64,000 nucleotides of DNA from Palsa-504 sp963744575 (GTDB taxonomy: Bacteria > Actinomycetota > Actinomycetes > Streptosporangiales > Streptosporangiaceae): assembly GCA_963744575.1 (NCBI GenBank), contig CAVUUF010000016.1:496001-560000 (forward strand), in the 5' to 3' direction. Positions 19,234-27,913 of this stretch are shown here, piece after piece. A program made the position numbers and the translations under genes. Numbering within the stretch: the first letter of the stretch is position 1; each line of letters opens with the position of its first letter. Under the pieces are notes generated by a model, which was not told where the DNA came from, searched no databases, and worked only from the letters and a program-made list of their open reading frames with translations.

Positions 19234-20924
19234 AGCCGGATCACCTTACGCAGCACCGCGCGCAGGTCGCCGCCGTCGGCCACGGCCACCACCGTGAGGA
19301 ACGCCACCAGCACGGCCGCGCTGGCCAGCAGCGTGACGGCCACGTTGGGCAGGAATCCGGTCACCCGCAGGCCGGCCGCCACGCCGAGCCCGGCCGCGGA
19401 CCCGGCCAGCGCGCCGGCCAGCCCGGCGACCATGGCCCGCGGGCAGCCGCGCAGCGCGTCCGGGCCGCGGGAGCGGCGGACCAGGATAAGCAGCGCGACG
19501 GCCGAACCGGTCAGCCCGATGGTGGTGGCCACCCCGAGCCAGGGCACCACCGCGGCGCGCGGCACGAACGGCACGATCAGCAGGTCCGCCACGATCACCA
19601 GGAGCCAGCCGCCGCTGACCGCCAGGGCCGCGGCCCGGTTCCGGCCTTCGGCGTAGAGCACCCGGGACAGGTTCGCCGTCAGCCCGTAGCCGACCAGGCC
19701 CGGCGCGAACGTGGCCAGCGCGATCGCGAGCTGCCGGGCGTCGGCCGCCTGGCCGGCGTGGGACTGGAACACCCGCGCCAGCGGCACGCAGGTGCCGACC
19801 ATCCCCGCCACTCCCAGCCAGGACGCCACCGTGACCGCCCGCGTGGACGTGGCGCAGGTAGCGTCGAAACTCCCCGAACCCGCGGACAGTTCGGGGAAGG
19901 CGCTAGTCGCGATCGGCACCGCCAGCACGGCGTACGGCACGAAGAAGACCGCCCAGGCGAAGCTGTACAGCACCAGCGATCCGCTGCCGCCGCGGGAGTT
20001 GGCCAGCACGATCACCACTGCCACCGAGGCGTCCTGCGCGATCAGCGTCGCGACGCCCGCGGCGGCCAGCGCACGGACCCGCGTGCCGATCCCGGCCGGG
20101 AAGCGCAGCGCGGGCCGGAGCCGCAAACCCTTGCGGGGGGGTCTGCCGGGGGGGTCCGGGGGGGTGGATCCCCCCCCGGGGTGGGCACAGTCGTCCCCCC
20201 GGGCAAGCAACTGCCTGGCGGCCGGGATGAGCGGCGTCGCCACCAGGGCGGCCACCCCGGCGGTGGTCCCGGCGGCCAGCACCACCCAGGCCAGCACTGG
20301 CACCGGCCTGGCCATGTCCTGGTAGCCGCCGCCGAGCACGCCGAACCAGAAGTAGGCGCCGATGACGACCAGGCTGGACAGCACGGGCGCCAGCGCGGGC
20401 GCGGCGAACCTGCGGTGCGCCTGCAGGATGCCGTAGAGCACCACGGCCAGGCCGTAGAGCAGGATCTGCGGTGCGAACACCACCAGCATCCGGGCGCCGA
20501 GGGTGACCATGTCGGCCCGGGGGCAGCCGGGCGTCCCGCCGAGCAGCAGCGACACCAGCGGCCGGGCGATGACCGCGACCACCACGCTGACCGGGACCAG
20601 CAGCAGCACGGCCCAGCTGAGCAGCGCGGCGGAGGTCTGCCGCACCTGCTCGCGGTCCGCGCCGCGGGCCGGGCCGGCCAGCACCGGCACCACCACGGCG
20701 GTGAGGGCGCCGCCCGCCACGATGTCGTAGATGATGTTCGGCACCATGTTGGCCGTGGTGTACGCGGTGCCCAGGCAGGAAGCCTGGACCGTGTGCGCGA
20801 ACACGACCTGGCGGCCGAACCCGATGACCCGGGCCAGCATCGTGATCGCGCCGATCAGCAGCGCCGCGCGGCCGATCCCCCCGCCCCGTTGCCGAGCATC
20901 CCGCTCGGCCACGCGCACGGTCAT
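19230..20924 (-). CDS. murJ: MurJ/MviN-type lipid II flippase
   Basis: A 564-residue polytopic protein of the MurJ branch of the MOP exporters, which moves lipid II across the membrane. GRAALLIGAITMLARVIGFGRQVVFAHTVQASCLGTAYTTAN is the standard MurJ opening, and a dozen or more hydrophobic helices follow, consistent with the 14-helix fold. Around residues 241-264, between two transmembrane segments, there is a Pro-rich insert (STPPDPPGRPP) encoded by long C runs, described as a separate repeat. Its place after steA, steB and a MraY-like gene supports a role in cell-wall precursor transport at division. Whether it is the essential MurJ or a paralogue cannot be told. Confidence 0.85.
   Translation of the reverse strand: MTVRVAERDARQRGGGIGRAALLIGAITMLARVIGFGRQVVFAHTVQASCLGTAYTTANMVPNIIYDIVAGGALTAVVVPVLAGPARGADREQVRQTSAALLSWAVLLLVPVSVVVAVIARPLVSLLLGGTPGCPRADMVTLGARMLVVFAPQILLYGLAVVLYGILQAHRRFAAPALAPVLSSLVVIGAYFWFGVLGGGYQDMARPVPVLAWVVLAAGTTAGVAALVATPLIPAARQLLARGDDCAHPGGGSTPPDPPGRPPRKGLRLRPALRFPAGIGTRVRALAAAGVATLIAQDASVAVVIVLANSRGGSGSLVLYSFAWAVFFVPYAVLAVPIATSAFPELSAGSGSFDATCATSTRAVTVASWLGVAGMVGTCVPLARVFQSHAGQAADARQLAIALATFAPGLVGYGLTANLSRVLYAEGRNRAAALAVSGGWLLVIVADLLIVPFVPRAAVVPWLGVATTIGLTGSAVALLILVRRSRGPDALRGCPRAMVAGLAGALAGSAAGLGVAAGLRVTGFLPNVAVTLLASAAVLVAFLTVVAVADGGDLRAVLRKVIRL
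20135..20200 (+). repeat. GC-homopolymer element, copy A (inside murJ)
   Basis: Three G7 runs (20135-20141, 20148-20154, 20158-20164) are followed by a C8 run (20170-20177), short G runs, and C6 at 20195-20200 that leads into GGG. The G runs lie on the murJ template strand. A related element, in the same orientation relative to its host gene, occurs at the 3' end of egtB (27038-27106); both contain G-run-TCC-G-run and both reach a CCCCCCGGG end. Confidence 0.75.
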
Positions 20925-21937
20925 TCGTCCGGCGGCGGGAAGCCGGCTTTTTCTGCCGAACGGGCGGCGCTACCCGCCTCGGTAAGGCCCGTCACGTCGC
21001 GGCGGGACAGGGTCGTGGCCTCGGGCGGCGGCTGAGCCAGCCGCCGGCCCAGCATGTCCAGCCGGCGCAGCGCGGGGGTCCGTTCGATCACCTTGGTGAA
21101 GCTGACCTTCTCGCTGGCTGCGGTCAGCCCGGTGATCCCGGCGAGCAGCGCGATCCGGGCCGTCCGGGGCAGGCCGGCCGCCGAGGCGCCGAGCATCGCC
21201 CCGAGCGCGTTCGCGCCGGCGTCACCCAGCATGGCCCGCTCCCCCAGGTCCTCGGGCAGCAGCGCCAGCGCGGCCGCCAGAGGCGGCAGCACTGCCAGCG
21301 CGGCCCCCAGCCGAGGCGCCGCGACGTCGTCCTGACCGGCCGCGCCGATCAGGACGCCGGAGGCGACCGCCACCTTGATGGCCCGGCCAGGCCGCAGGTC
21401 GAACAGGTTGAGCAGGTTCGCTCCTCCCGCCACCAGGCCCGCGTTGATGACCGCGTCGGCGGGCGAGCCCCCGGCCAGCACGGCGCTGACGATCCCGGTG
21501 GCGCCGATGCCGCCCAGCTTGACCGCGCCAGTGGTCACCTCGCCGTGCCGCAGCGCGCCCAGGTGGCCGCGGAAGCCGCGCCGGTCACCGGAACCGGCCA
21601 GGTCGTCGTAGGCCCCGAACGCCGCGGCCCCCGCGCCGCCCGCGATCATGGCCGCCGCGCGGCGCCAGCCCGGTGGTCCCGCTGTCCCTGTCCATCCGGT
21701 CCCTGTCCATCCGGTTCGGGCCAGGCCGGCCTGGGCCAGCACGCCGGCGATCGCGCCGGCCGCGACCGCGGGCCCCTCGAGCAAGGTGACCGGCTCACCC
21801 CGGTGGTTGGTTCGCGACCACACCTTCGGGCCGCCCGGCGGACGGCGGTTCACCGCGGAGTACGCCAGCCGGGCCGCACCCGCCGCGGCGGCGCCGGCCG
21901 CGGCGGCGGTGATCAATCGCAGGCTGGCCCGGCTCAT
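20921..21937 (-). CDS. MraY/WecA-like membrane protein (GT4 phosphotransferase family, divergent)
   Basis: A 338-residue hydrophobic protein with degenerate landmarks of polyprenyl-phosphate sugar-phosphate transferases: FGAYDDLAG (the DDxxD-like loop, about residues 109-117), GGANLLNLFDLRPGRAIK (N-x-x-N-x-x-D of MraY/WecA, about 172-189) and ERAMLGDAGANALGAMLG. The sugar-nucleotide His-rich motif is not clear, so activity is uncertain. A 15-base tandem repeat at 21685-21714 adds the peptide TGWTGTGWTG. It sits between steB and murJ with overlaps at both ends, so it is part of one operon. Confidence 0.72.
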   Translation of the reverse strand: MSRASLRLITAAAAGAAAAGAARLAYSAVNRRPPGGPKVWSRTNHRGEPVTLLEGPAVAAGAIAGVLAQAGLARTGWTGTGWTGTAGPPGWRRAAAMIAGGAGAAAFGAYDDLAGSGDRRGFRGHLGALRHGEVTTGAVKLGGIGATGIVSAVLAGGSPADAVINAGLVAGGANLLNLFDLRPGRAIKVAVASGVLIGAAGQDDVAAPRLGAALAVLPPLAAALALLPEDLGERAMLGDAGANALGAMLGASAAGLPRTARIALLAGITGLTAASEKVSFTKVIERTPALRRLDMLGRRLAQPPPEATTLSRRDVTGLTEAGSAARSAEKAGFPPPDE

Positions 21938-22972
21938 TACTTGCCCTTCTTCTTGGTCGGGGACGCGGTGGCGGTGGCGCTCGGCGAGGCGGTCGGCGTG
22001 GGCGCCGGACTCGGCGCGATGGCCGTCGCGCCGTTGGCGGTGAACCCGTAGCTGCTGGCCTTGCCGCCGCCGAGCTGCACCGCCAGCGCCTGGATCGCGA
22101 CGGTCTGGCCGAACACCAGGTCGGCGTCGTCCACTGTGGAAACCTGGTTGGCCACGCTGTTCGACCGCAGCACCGCGATCGGGCTGCCCGCGCCCGACCC
22201 CGACGACGAGCCGGCCACCACGGTAGCCACGCTCTTGCCCGCCAGCTCCTGGACCAGGGGTACGAGCACCTGGTCGAGCTGGTCCGTGCTGCCGTCCGAC
22301 GGCGCGTTCTGCGGGGTGACGACGACGACGAGCGTGGCCGGCGTGGCGGGCCGGCCGGTGGTGGTGAGGAACTGGGACTGGGCGTAGGCCTGGAGCATCG
22401 CGGCGGCGGTGGCCTGATTGCTGCTAGCGGCCTGGCCGCCGGGCGAGGCCGACCTTAGCGACGTGGTCAGGATCTCGCCGGCCATCACCTGGGCGGCCTG
22501 CTGCTGATAGGTCGCGCTGGTGTCGAGCTGGATGCTGGCGGTCTGGGCCACGTTCAGGGTGGTCTGGTTCAGGCTGTCCTGCGCGGCGCCGCTGGTGTCG
22601 AAGAACCGCGACCCCAGGTTGATCTGCCCGGTGACGGCGGCTCCCGCGTCGGTCGCGGCGGTGGTGATCCCGGTGACGACGCCGGGCTGGGCGCCCGGCT
22701 CGGTGACGATCAGCAGCCGCTGGCCGGCTGAGCAGGCCGCGCAGCACCGCGGGCTCGACCGCCTGGGCGTACATCTCGGCCTCGCTGGCCTGCTGCTGGG
22801 CCGTGTCCCGCTGGCTGCTGACCTGGCCGAGCTCGTTCTGCAGCTTCGAGGTGGTCCGGTCCAGGAAGTTGTACGCCGGCCCCTGCAGCTCGGTGGAGCC
22901 GAGGACGATCCCGATCGCCAGCGCGAGGAACACTGCCACGATGGAGACGAGGTGGTAGCGAAAGTCAATCAC
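21937..22972 (-). pseudogene. steB: SteB-like copper-transporter-family (MctB) protein, one-base frameshift
   Basis: Starts GTG at 22972 with MIDFRYHLVSIVAVFLALAIG, the standard single-helix N-terminus of the family, followed by a coiled coil (LQNELGQVSSQRDTAQQQ). Around 22721-22735 the frame breaks: LLS is followed by RPAAADR in frame, while GQRLLIVTEPGAQPGVV continues one frame over. Removing one C restores a 344-residue protein ending in a Ser/Pro/Thr tail and KKKGK. In actinomycetes SteB works with SteA in septation. As sequenced, the protein would be lost after about 80 residues. This is either a true mutation or a base-call error. Confidence 0.85.
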
Positions 22973-24165
22973 TAGAGTTTTCCGGTCAGCCAGTAGGTAA
23001 AGGAGTGCCAGGTCGCTTCAAAATACCTGGCCAGGATGGGACTGGCGGGCGAGAACACCACCGCGACGAACAAGGTCACCGCCGCGGCGAGCACCAGCAC
23101 CAGCAGCGACCAGCCGGAGATCCGGCTGTGGTAGAGCTGGTGCACGCCCCGCGCGTTGACCAGCTTCCCGGCGACCCGCAGGTGCGTGATGAACGTGCTC
23201 GACATCCCCGGCCTGCCCTTGTCGAGGAACTCTTCGAGCGTATGGTGCGTACCCACCACCGCGATCAGGCTGGCGCCCTTGGCGTCGGCGACGAGCAGGG
23301 CGACGTCCTCGCTCGTGCCGGGGGCGGGGATGGTGACGGCGTCCAGGCCGAGCTCGCGGACCCGGGCCAGCCCGGGCGCGCGGCCGTCCGGGTAGGCGTG
23401 CACCACGAGTTCCGCGCCGCAGCACAGCGCCTCGTCCGACACCGAGTCCATGTCCCCGAGGATGGCGTCGGGCTGGTAGCCCGCCTCGATCAGCGCGTCC
23501 GCCCCGCCATCCACGGCGACCATCACCGGCTTGTACTCGCGGATATAGGGCCGCAGCGCGGCCAGGTCCTCCCGGTAGTGATAGCCGCGGACCACGACGA
23601 GCACGTGCCGGCCGTTCATCTCTGTGTCCATGTCCGGCGGCTCGATGCCGTGGGTGAGCAGTTCGTGCTCACGCCGGAGGAACTCCAGCGTGTTCGCGGC
23701 GAACGACTCGATCTGGACCCCGACCATGGCCCTGGCCTCGGTCATCGCCGCCTGCACCAGTTCCTCGGTCAGCGGCGTGCCCTTGGCCACGACCGTGTCA
23801 CCGAGGTAGAGGGTTTCCTGGTCGAGCCGGACGACCGCGCCGTCGGTGATCTTGACGAGCACGTCATGCCCGACCCCGTCGACGACCGGGATGCCCGCCT
23901 CGAGCAGCAGCTTCGGGCCGAGGTTAGGGTAACGCCCGGTGATGCTGACCGAGGCGTTGACGACGGCCGCCACCTGGCGCCTGATGAGTTCCTCGGCGCT
24001 GACCCGGTCCAGGTCGGAATGGTCGATGATGGCGATCTCGCCCGGGTTGAGACGGTTAGTGATGTTCTTCGTCCGGCGGTCCACCCGCGCGACAGCCACG
24101 ATGCCGGGGGGCTCGTCGGCATTACCCCGGCTCACCAGCGGAATCCTAAGGGACGGTACCTTCAT
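22972..24165 (-). CDS. steA: putative cytokinetic-ring protein SteA
   Basis: A 397-residue protein beginning MKVPSLRIPLVSRGNADEPPG. The middle contains a thiamin-pyrophosphokinase-like segment (VMVAVDGGADALIEAGYQPDAILGDMDSVS, about residues 224-252) and the C-terminus a transmembrane helix (WSLLVLVLAAAVTLFVAVVF, about 356-375). Both are marks of SteA, which with SteB localises to division septa in actinomycetes. The upstream in-frame ATG at 24228 is rejected because the extra residues are not family-like. It overlaps steB by one base and heads the leftward envelope operon. Confidence 0.9.
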   Translation of the reverse strand: MKVPSLRIPLVSRGNADEPPGIVAVARVDRRTKNITNRLNPGEIAIIDHSDLDRVSAEELIRRQVAAVVNASVSITGRYPNLGPKLLLEAGIPVVDGVGHDVLVKITDGAVVRLDQETLYLGDTVVAKGTPLTEELVQAAMTEARAMVGVQIESFAANTLEFLRREHELLTHGIEPPDMDTEMNGRHVLVVVRGYHYREDLAALRPYIREYKPVMVAVDGGADALIEAGYQPDAILGDMDSVSDEALCCGAELVVHAYPDGRAPGLARVRELGLDAVTIPAPGTSEDVALLVADAKGASLIAVVGTHHTLEEFLDKGRPGMSSTFITHLRVAGKLVNARGVHQLYHSRISGWSLLVLVLAAAVTLFVAVVFSPASPILARYFEATWHSFTYWLTGKL

Positions 24166-24436
24166 CAAGTTCCATCCTGCCAGAGCGGTTAGGTGCCGAT
24201 GGCCATGTTGCCGATTACGGCGTGTCATTATTTGGGTGACCAGAAGTCACTAGCGATCGCGCGGTGTGCCGCAAGGTATCACCCGAACCTGAAACATACC
24301 TGGGAGGCGAATAGCCTGCCGCCGTCTGGGCAGGACGCGGCGTTCTCCAGCGCCCGCGGTGACAACCCGCCGGCCCGGTACCCCGGCCGGGCGAGCTGAG
24401 TCAGGTAGTGTTGAAATCGTGATAAAGGGGGCACGG
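24166..24436. other. divergent promoter region between steA and egtA
   Basis: About 270 bases, less GC-rich than the genes, that must carry promoters for both the ste operon (left) and the egt operon (right). An AT-rich stretch at 24220-24300 (including TTATTTGGGTGACC) is the likeliest core region. No convincing operator was seen. Confidence 0.4.
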
Positions 24437-25717
24437 TTGACCGAAGCCGACGCAACGGCTCAGGTTCACGGTATCTGCTTCAAGACGGGCCCGCCGGAAC
24501 GAGTGGGCGTGGAACTCGAGTGGCTAGTGCGCGATCACCGCGATCCCGCACTGCCGGTCCGGGCGGAACAGGTAGCCGCCACCCTGGCCGGCTTCGGGCC
24601 CTCAGATGCTGAAGGCTACACAGGGCAAACAGCCCAGTCCGTTCGGTATAAATTTCCTTCTGGTGCCTCGCTCACGGTCGAGCCGGGCGGGCAGCTCGAG
24701 CTAAGCTCGGCGCCCGCCGATACGCTCAGTGAGCTTCACGAGGTAACCGAACGTGACCTGGTCGCGTTGCGTGACGCGGCCGCGGCGGCCGGCCTCGAAC
24801 TCTGCGGCTACGGCCTGGATCCGATACGTCCCCCCCGCCGTCTGCTCGACCTGCCGCGGTACGCGGCGATGGAGAAATTCTTCGACCGTGATGGCCCGTG
24901 GGGCCGCCAGATGATGTGCGGCACCGCGTCGGTCCAGGTGTGCCTGGACGCCGGCGACGACAGCGCGGCCCAGTCGGGCTACCGCTCCCGGTGGCGGCTC
25001 CTGCACGCCATCGGGCCGGTGCTCGTGGCCGCGTTCGCCAACTCCCCGCTGCGGGACGGGAAGCCGACCGGCTGGCGGTCGGCCCGGCAGCAGGTGTGGG
25101 CCAACATGGACCCCGGACGGACCCGCGCCCCGGCCGAGGTATCCGGCGACAGCGACCCGCGCGACGCATGGGCGGCCTACGCGCTGGACGCCGAGCTCAT
25201 GTGCGTGCGGGAACCCGGTTCGGAGGACTGGACCGCGCCGCCCGGGGTGACCTTCCGCGACTGGCTGCGCGACGGCGGCTCGGGCTCGCTGCGGCCGCCC
25301 ACCGCCGAGGACCTGGACTATCATCTGTCCACGCTGTTCCCGCCGGTCCGCCCGCGCGGGCACATGGAACTGCGGATGATCGACGCGCAGCCCGGCGACG
25401 ACTGGATCGTGCCCGCGGCCGTCGCGACCGCCCTGGCCGATGACGAGCGCGCCGCTGAGGTCGCGCTGGCCGCCGCCGAGCCGGTATGGGACGGGTCGCC
25501 GGACGCCCAGGAACCGTGGCTGCGGGCGGCCCGGCACGGCCCCGCCGACCCGAGCATCGCCCGGGCCAGCAGGCGATGCTTCGAGGCGGCGGAGGCTGCG
25601 CTCGGGCGCTCCGGCGCGCCCGCCGAGATCCGTTATGCGGTCGCTGAGTTCACCGAGCGCTACGTGCTGAAAGACCGATGTCCCGCCGACGACCAACTGG
25701 ACGGAGTCTGTTCTTGA
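24437..25717 (+). CDS. egtA: ergothioneine biosynthesis glutamate-cysteine ligase EgtA
   Basis: A 426-residue ligase making gamma-glutamylcysteine, the sulfur donor for EgtB. GVELEWLVRDHRDP (about residues 24-37) is the GCS2-type Glu-rich ATP/metal strand, with TVEPGGQLELSSAP (about 82-95), CGTASVQVCLDAGDD and GHMELRMIDAQPGDDWIVP following in order. The TTG start at 24437 is preferred because AAAGGGGG lies just upstream; GTG at 24419 is possible. The last base pairs overlap the egtB start (TTGA). It is the first gene of a four-gene egt operon. Confidence 0.93.
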   Translation: MTEADATAQVHGICFKTGPPERVGVELEWLVRDHRDPALPVRAEQVAATLAGFGPSDAEGYTGQTAQSVRYKFPSGASLTVEPGGQLELSSAPADTLSELHEVTERDLVALRDAAAAAGLELCGYGLDPIRPPRRLLDLPRYAAMEKFFDRDGPWGRQMMCGTASVQVCLDAGDDSAAQSGYRSRWRLLHAIGPVLVAAFANSPLRDGKPTGWRSARQQVWANMDPGRTRAPAEVSGDSDPRDAWAAYALDAELMCVREPGSEDWTAPPGVTFRDWLRDGGSGSLRPPTAEDLDYHLSTLFPPVRPRGHMELRMIDAQPGDDWIVPAAVATALADDERAAEVALAAAEPVWDGSPDAQEPWLRAARHGPADPSIARASRRCFEAAEAALGRSGAPAEIRYAVAEFTERYVLKDRCPADDQLDGVCS

Positions 25718-27122
25718 CGGAGTCACAGCTCGACCCGGAAATCCTGCGCGGGGTCGTCGCGCGGGAACTGGCCGGCGCACGGCAGCGCACCTCGCTGCTC
25801 ACCGACAGCGTGGACGAGGCCGACCTGGTCAGACAGCACTCGCCGCTGATGTCCCCGCTGGTCTGGGACCTTGCGCACATCGCCAACGCCGAAGAACTCT
25901 GGCTGCTTCGCGAGGTCGGCGGCCGTGAGCCGATGCGTCCGGAGATCGACCCGCTGTACGACGCGTTCGAGCACCCGCGGTCCGAACGGCCGACGCTGCC
26001 CCTGCTGGCGCCGGCCGAGGCCCGGGCCTACGGCCACGAGGTGCGCGGGCGGGTCCTCGACCTGCTCGACCGCGCCTCGTTCACCGGGCCGCGGCTGCTC
26101 GGCGACGGGTTCGCGTTCGGCATGATCGCCCAGCACGAGGGGCAGCACGACGAGACGATGCTGATCACCCATCAGATCCGGGCCGGGGCGCCGGTGCTCG
26201 CCGCGTCCTCGCCCGAGCCGGCGCCCGCCGACGCCTTCCGGCTGCCGTCCGAGGTGCTCGTGCCCGGCGGCCCGTTCACCATGGGCACCTCCACGGAGCC
26301 CTGGGCGCTGGACAACGAGCGGCCCGGGCACACCGTGGACGTGCCGCCCTTCTACCTCGACACCACCCCGGTGACCTGCGGTGCCTACGCCGAGTTCATC
26401 GAGGCCGGCGGATACGACGACCCGCGCTGGTGGGCGCCGCGCGGCTGGGAGCACCGGCAGAAGGCCGGGCTGACCGCGCCGCTGTACTGGCGCCGGGACG
26501 GCGGGCAGTGGAGCCGCCGGGTGTTCGGCCGGACGGAGCCGGTCGCGCCGGACGAGCCGGTGCTGCACGTGTGCTGGTACGAGGCCCACGCCTACGCCCG
26601 CTGGGCCGGGCGCAGGCTGCCGACCGAGGCCGAGTGGGAGAAGGCGGCCCGGTTCGATCCGGCCACCGGCCTGACCCGCAGGTACCCGTGGGGCAACGCC
26701 GAGCCCGGGGCGTCACGCGCCAACCTCGGTCAGGCCTTCCTGCGCCCGGCACCAGCCGCTCTTACCCCGAGGGGGCGGCGCCGTGCGGGGCCAGGCAGCT
26801 GATCGGGGACGTCTGGGAGTGGACGAGCTCGGACTTCCTGCCGTACCCGGGGTTCGAGGCCTGGCCTTACCGGGAGTACTCGGAGGTGTTCTTCGGCCCG
26901 GAGTACAAGGTGCTGCGCGGCGGGTCGTTCGCGGTCAGCCCGGTGGCCTGCCGGGGCACCTTCCGGAACTGGGATTACCCGATCAGGAGGCAGATCTTCG
27001 CCGGCTTCCGCACCGCCAGGTCCGCTCAATTTTTCCCGGGGGGACCCATTCTCCGCACGGGGGGCCTCGCCGCCCCCCCGTACCCCCCTGGCCCCCCGGA
27101 CCCCCCTTGGGGCACCGCCTGA
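25714..27122 (+). pseudogene. egtB: EgtB hercynylcysteine-sulfoxide synthase, one-base frameshift
   Basis: Starts TTG at 25714 in the egtA stop. The DinB-like part has MSPLVWDLAHIANAEELWL and AQHEGQHDETMLITHQ (iron-binding His set); the FGE-sulfatase part begins VPGGPFTMGTSTEPWALDNERPGH and includes LPTEAEWEKAARFDP. Near 26758-26763 the frame ends in LTPRGRRR, while SYPEGAAPCGARQLIGDVWEW continues one frame away through WDYPIRRQIFAGFRTARS to TGA at 27120-27122. Adding one base restores 469 residues. As sequenced, the C-terminal catalytic part is lost. After GFRTARS a Pro-rich extension of about 30 residues is encoded by a GC-homopolymer element. The stop overlaps the egtC start. Confidence 0.88.
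27038..27106 (-). repeat. GC-homopolymer element, copy B (3' end of egtB)
   Basis: C runs at 27073-27079 (7), 27083-27088 (6), 27092-27097 (6) and 27101-27106 (6) give, on the minus strand, G6-TCC-G6-CCA-G6-TAC-G7, an ideal four-run G-quadruplex motif with three-base loops. Further G6 runs on the plus strand lie at 27038-27043 and 27059-27064. It is related to the copy in murJ and encodes the EgtB tail YPPGPPDPPW. Confidence 0.8.
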
Positions 27123-27913
27123 TGTGCCGGCACCTGGCCTACCTCGGGCCGCCCGCCACGCTGCGCTCGCTGCTCATCGACCCGCCGCACGGCCTGTACA
27201 CGCAGGCCTGGGCGCCACGCCGGCAGCGATACGGGACGGTGAACGCGGACGGGTTCGGGGTCGGCTGGTACGCGCCGGATGATCCCGCCCCGGCCAGGTA
27301 CCGGCGCACGGGGCCGATCTGGGCCGACGAGTCCTTCGCCGACATCGCCCGGGTGACGTCGGCGAGCGCGATACTCGCCGCCGTCCGCTGCGCCACGCCC
27401 GGCACCGACCACGGGACCGCCGCCGTCGCCCCGTTCGCGGCCGGCCGGTGGCTGTTCAGCCACAACGGCGCGGTCCAGGGATGGCCGGGTTCGGTCGCCG
27501 GGCTTCTCGCGACGTTGCCCGCCGATGTGCTGCTCGGGCTGGAGGCGCGGGTCGACTCGGCGCTGCTGTGGGCCCTGGTCCGGTACCGGCTCGGCCGCGG
27601 CGCCCGGCCGGATGAGGCGGTCGCGGACGCCATCGCCGCGCTGCGCGCGGCGGGCGTGACCGGCCGGTTCAACTTCCTGCTCACCGACGGGCAGGTGATC
27701 GTGGCCACCGCGGCCGGTGACACCTTGTGGTACCGGCGCGCCGGCGCCGCCGTGGTCGTGGCCTCGGAACCGGGCGACGACCAGCCCGGCTGGACCGAGG
27801 TGCCCGACGGCTGCGTCGTCACCGCGACGCCGCAGCAGGTCAGCGTGACCGAGCTGACCGTTTGGGCCAGGCATGGACAAGACACCGAGAACGGAAGGAT
27901 CGCGATCCGATGA
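27122..27913 (+). CDS. egtC: ergothioneine biosynthesis amidohydrolase EgtC
   Basis: A 263-residue class-II glutamine-amidotransferase-like hydrolase that removes glutamate from gamma-glutamyl-hercynylcysteine sulfoxide. The N-terminal nucleophile Cys follows Met (MCRHLAYLGPP), with NADGFGVGWYAPDD (about residues 42-55), VRCATPGTDHG and FSHNGAVQGWPG (about 115-126) as the Ntn-fold landmarks. The ATG at 27122 overlaps the egtB stop, and its own stop overlaps egtD (ATGA). Complete, with no sign of damage. Confidence 0.95.
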   Translation: MCRHLAYLGPPATLRSLLIDPPHGLYTQAWAPRRQRYGTVNADGFGVGWYAPDDPAPARYRRTGPIWADESFADIARVTSASAILAAVRCATPGTDHGTAAVAPFAAGRWLFSHNGAVQGWPGSVAGLLATLPADVLLGLEARVDSALLWALVRYRLGRGARPDEAVADAIAALRAAGVTGRFNFLLTDGQVIVATAAGDTLWYRRAGAAVVVASEPGDDQPGWTEVPDGCVVTATPQQVSVTELTVWARHGQDTENGRIAIR

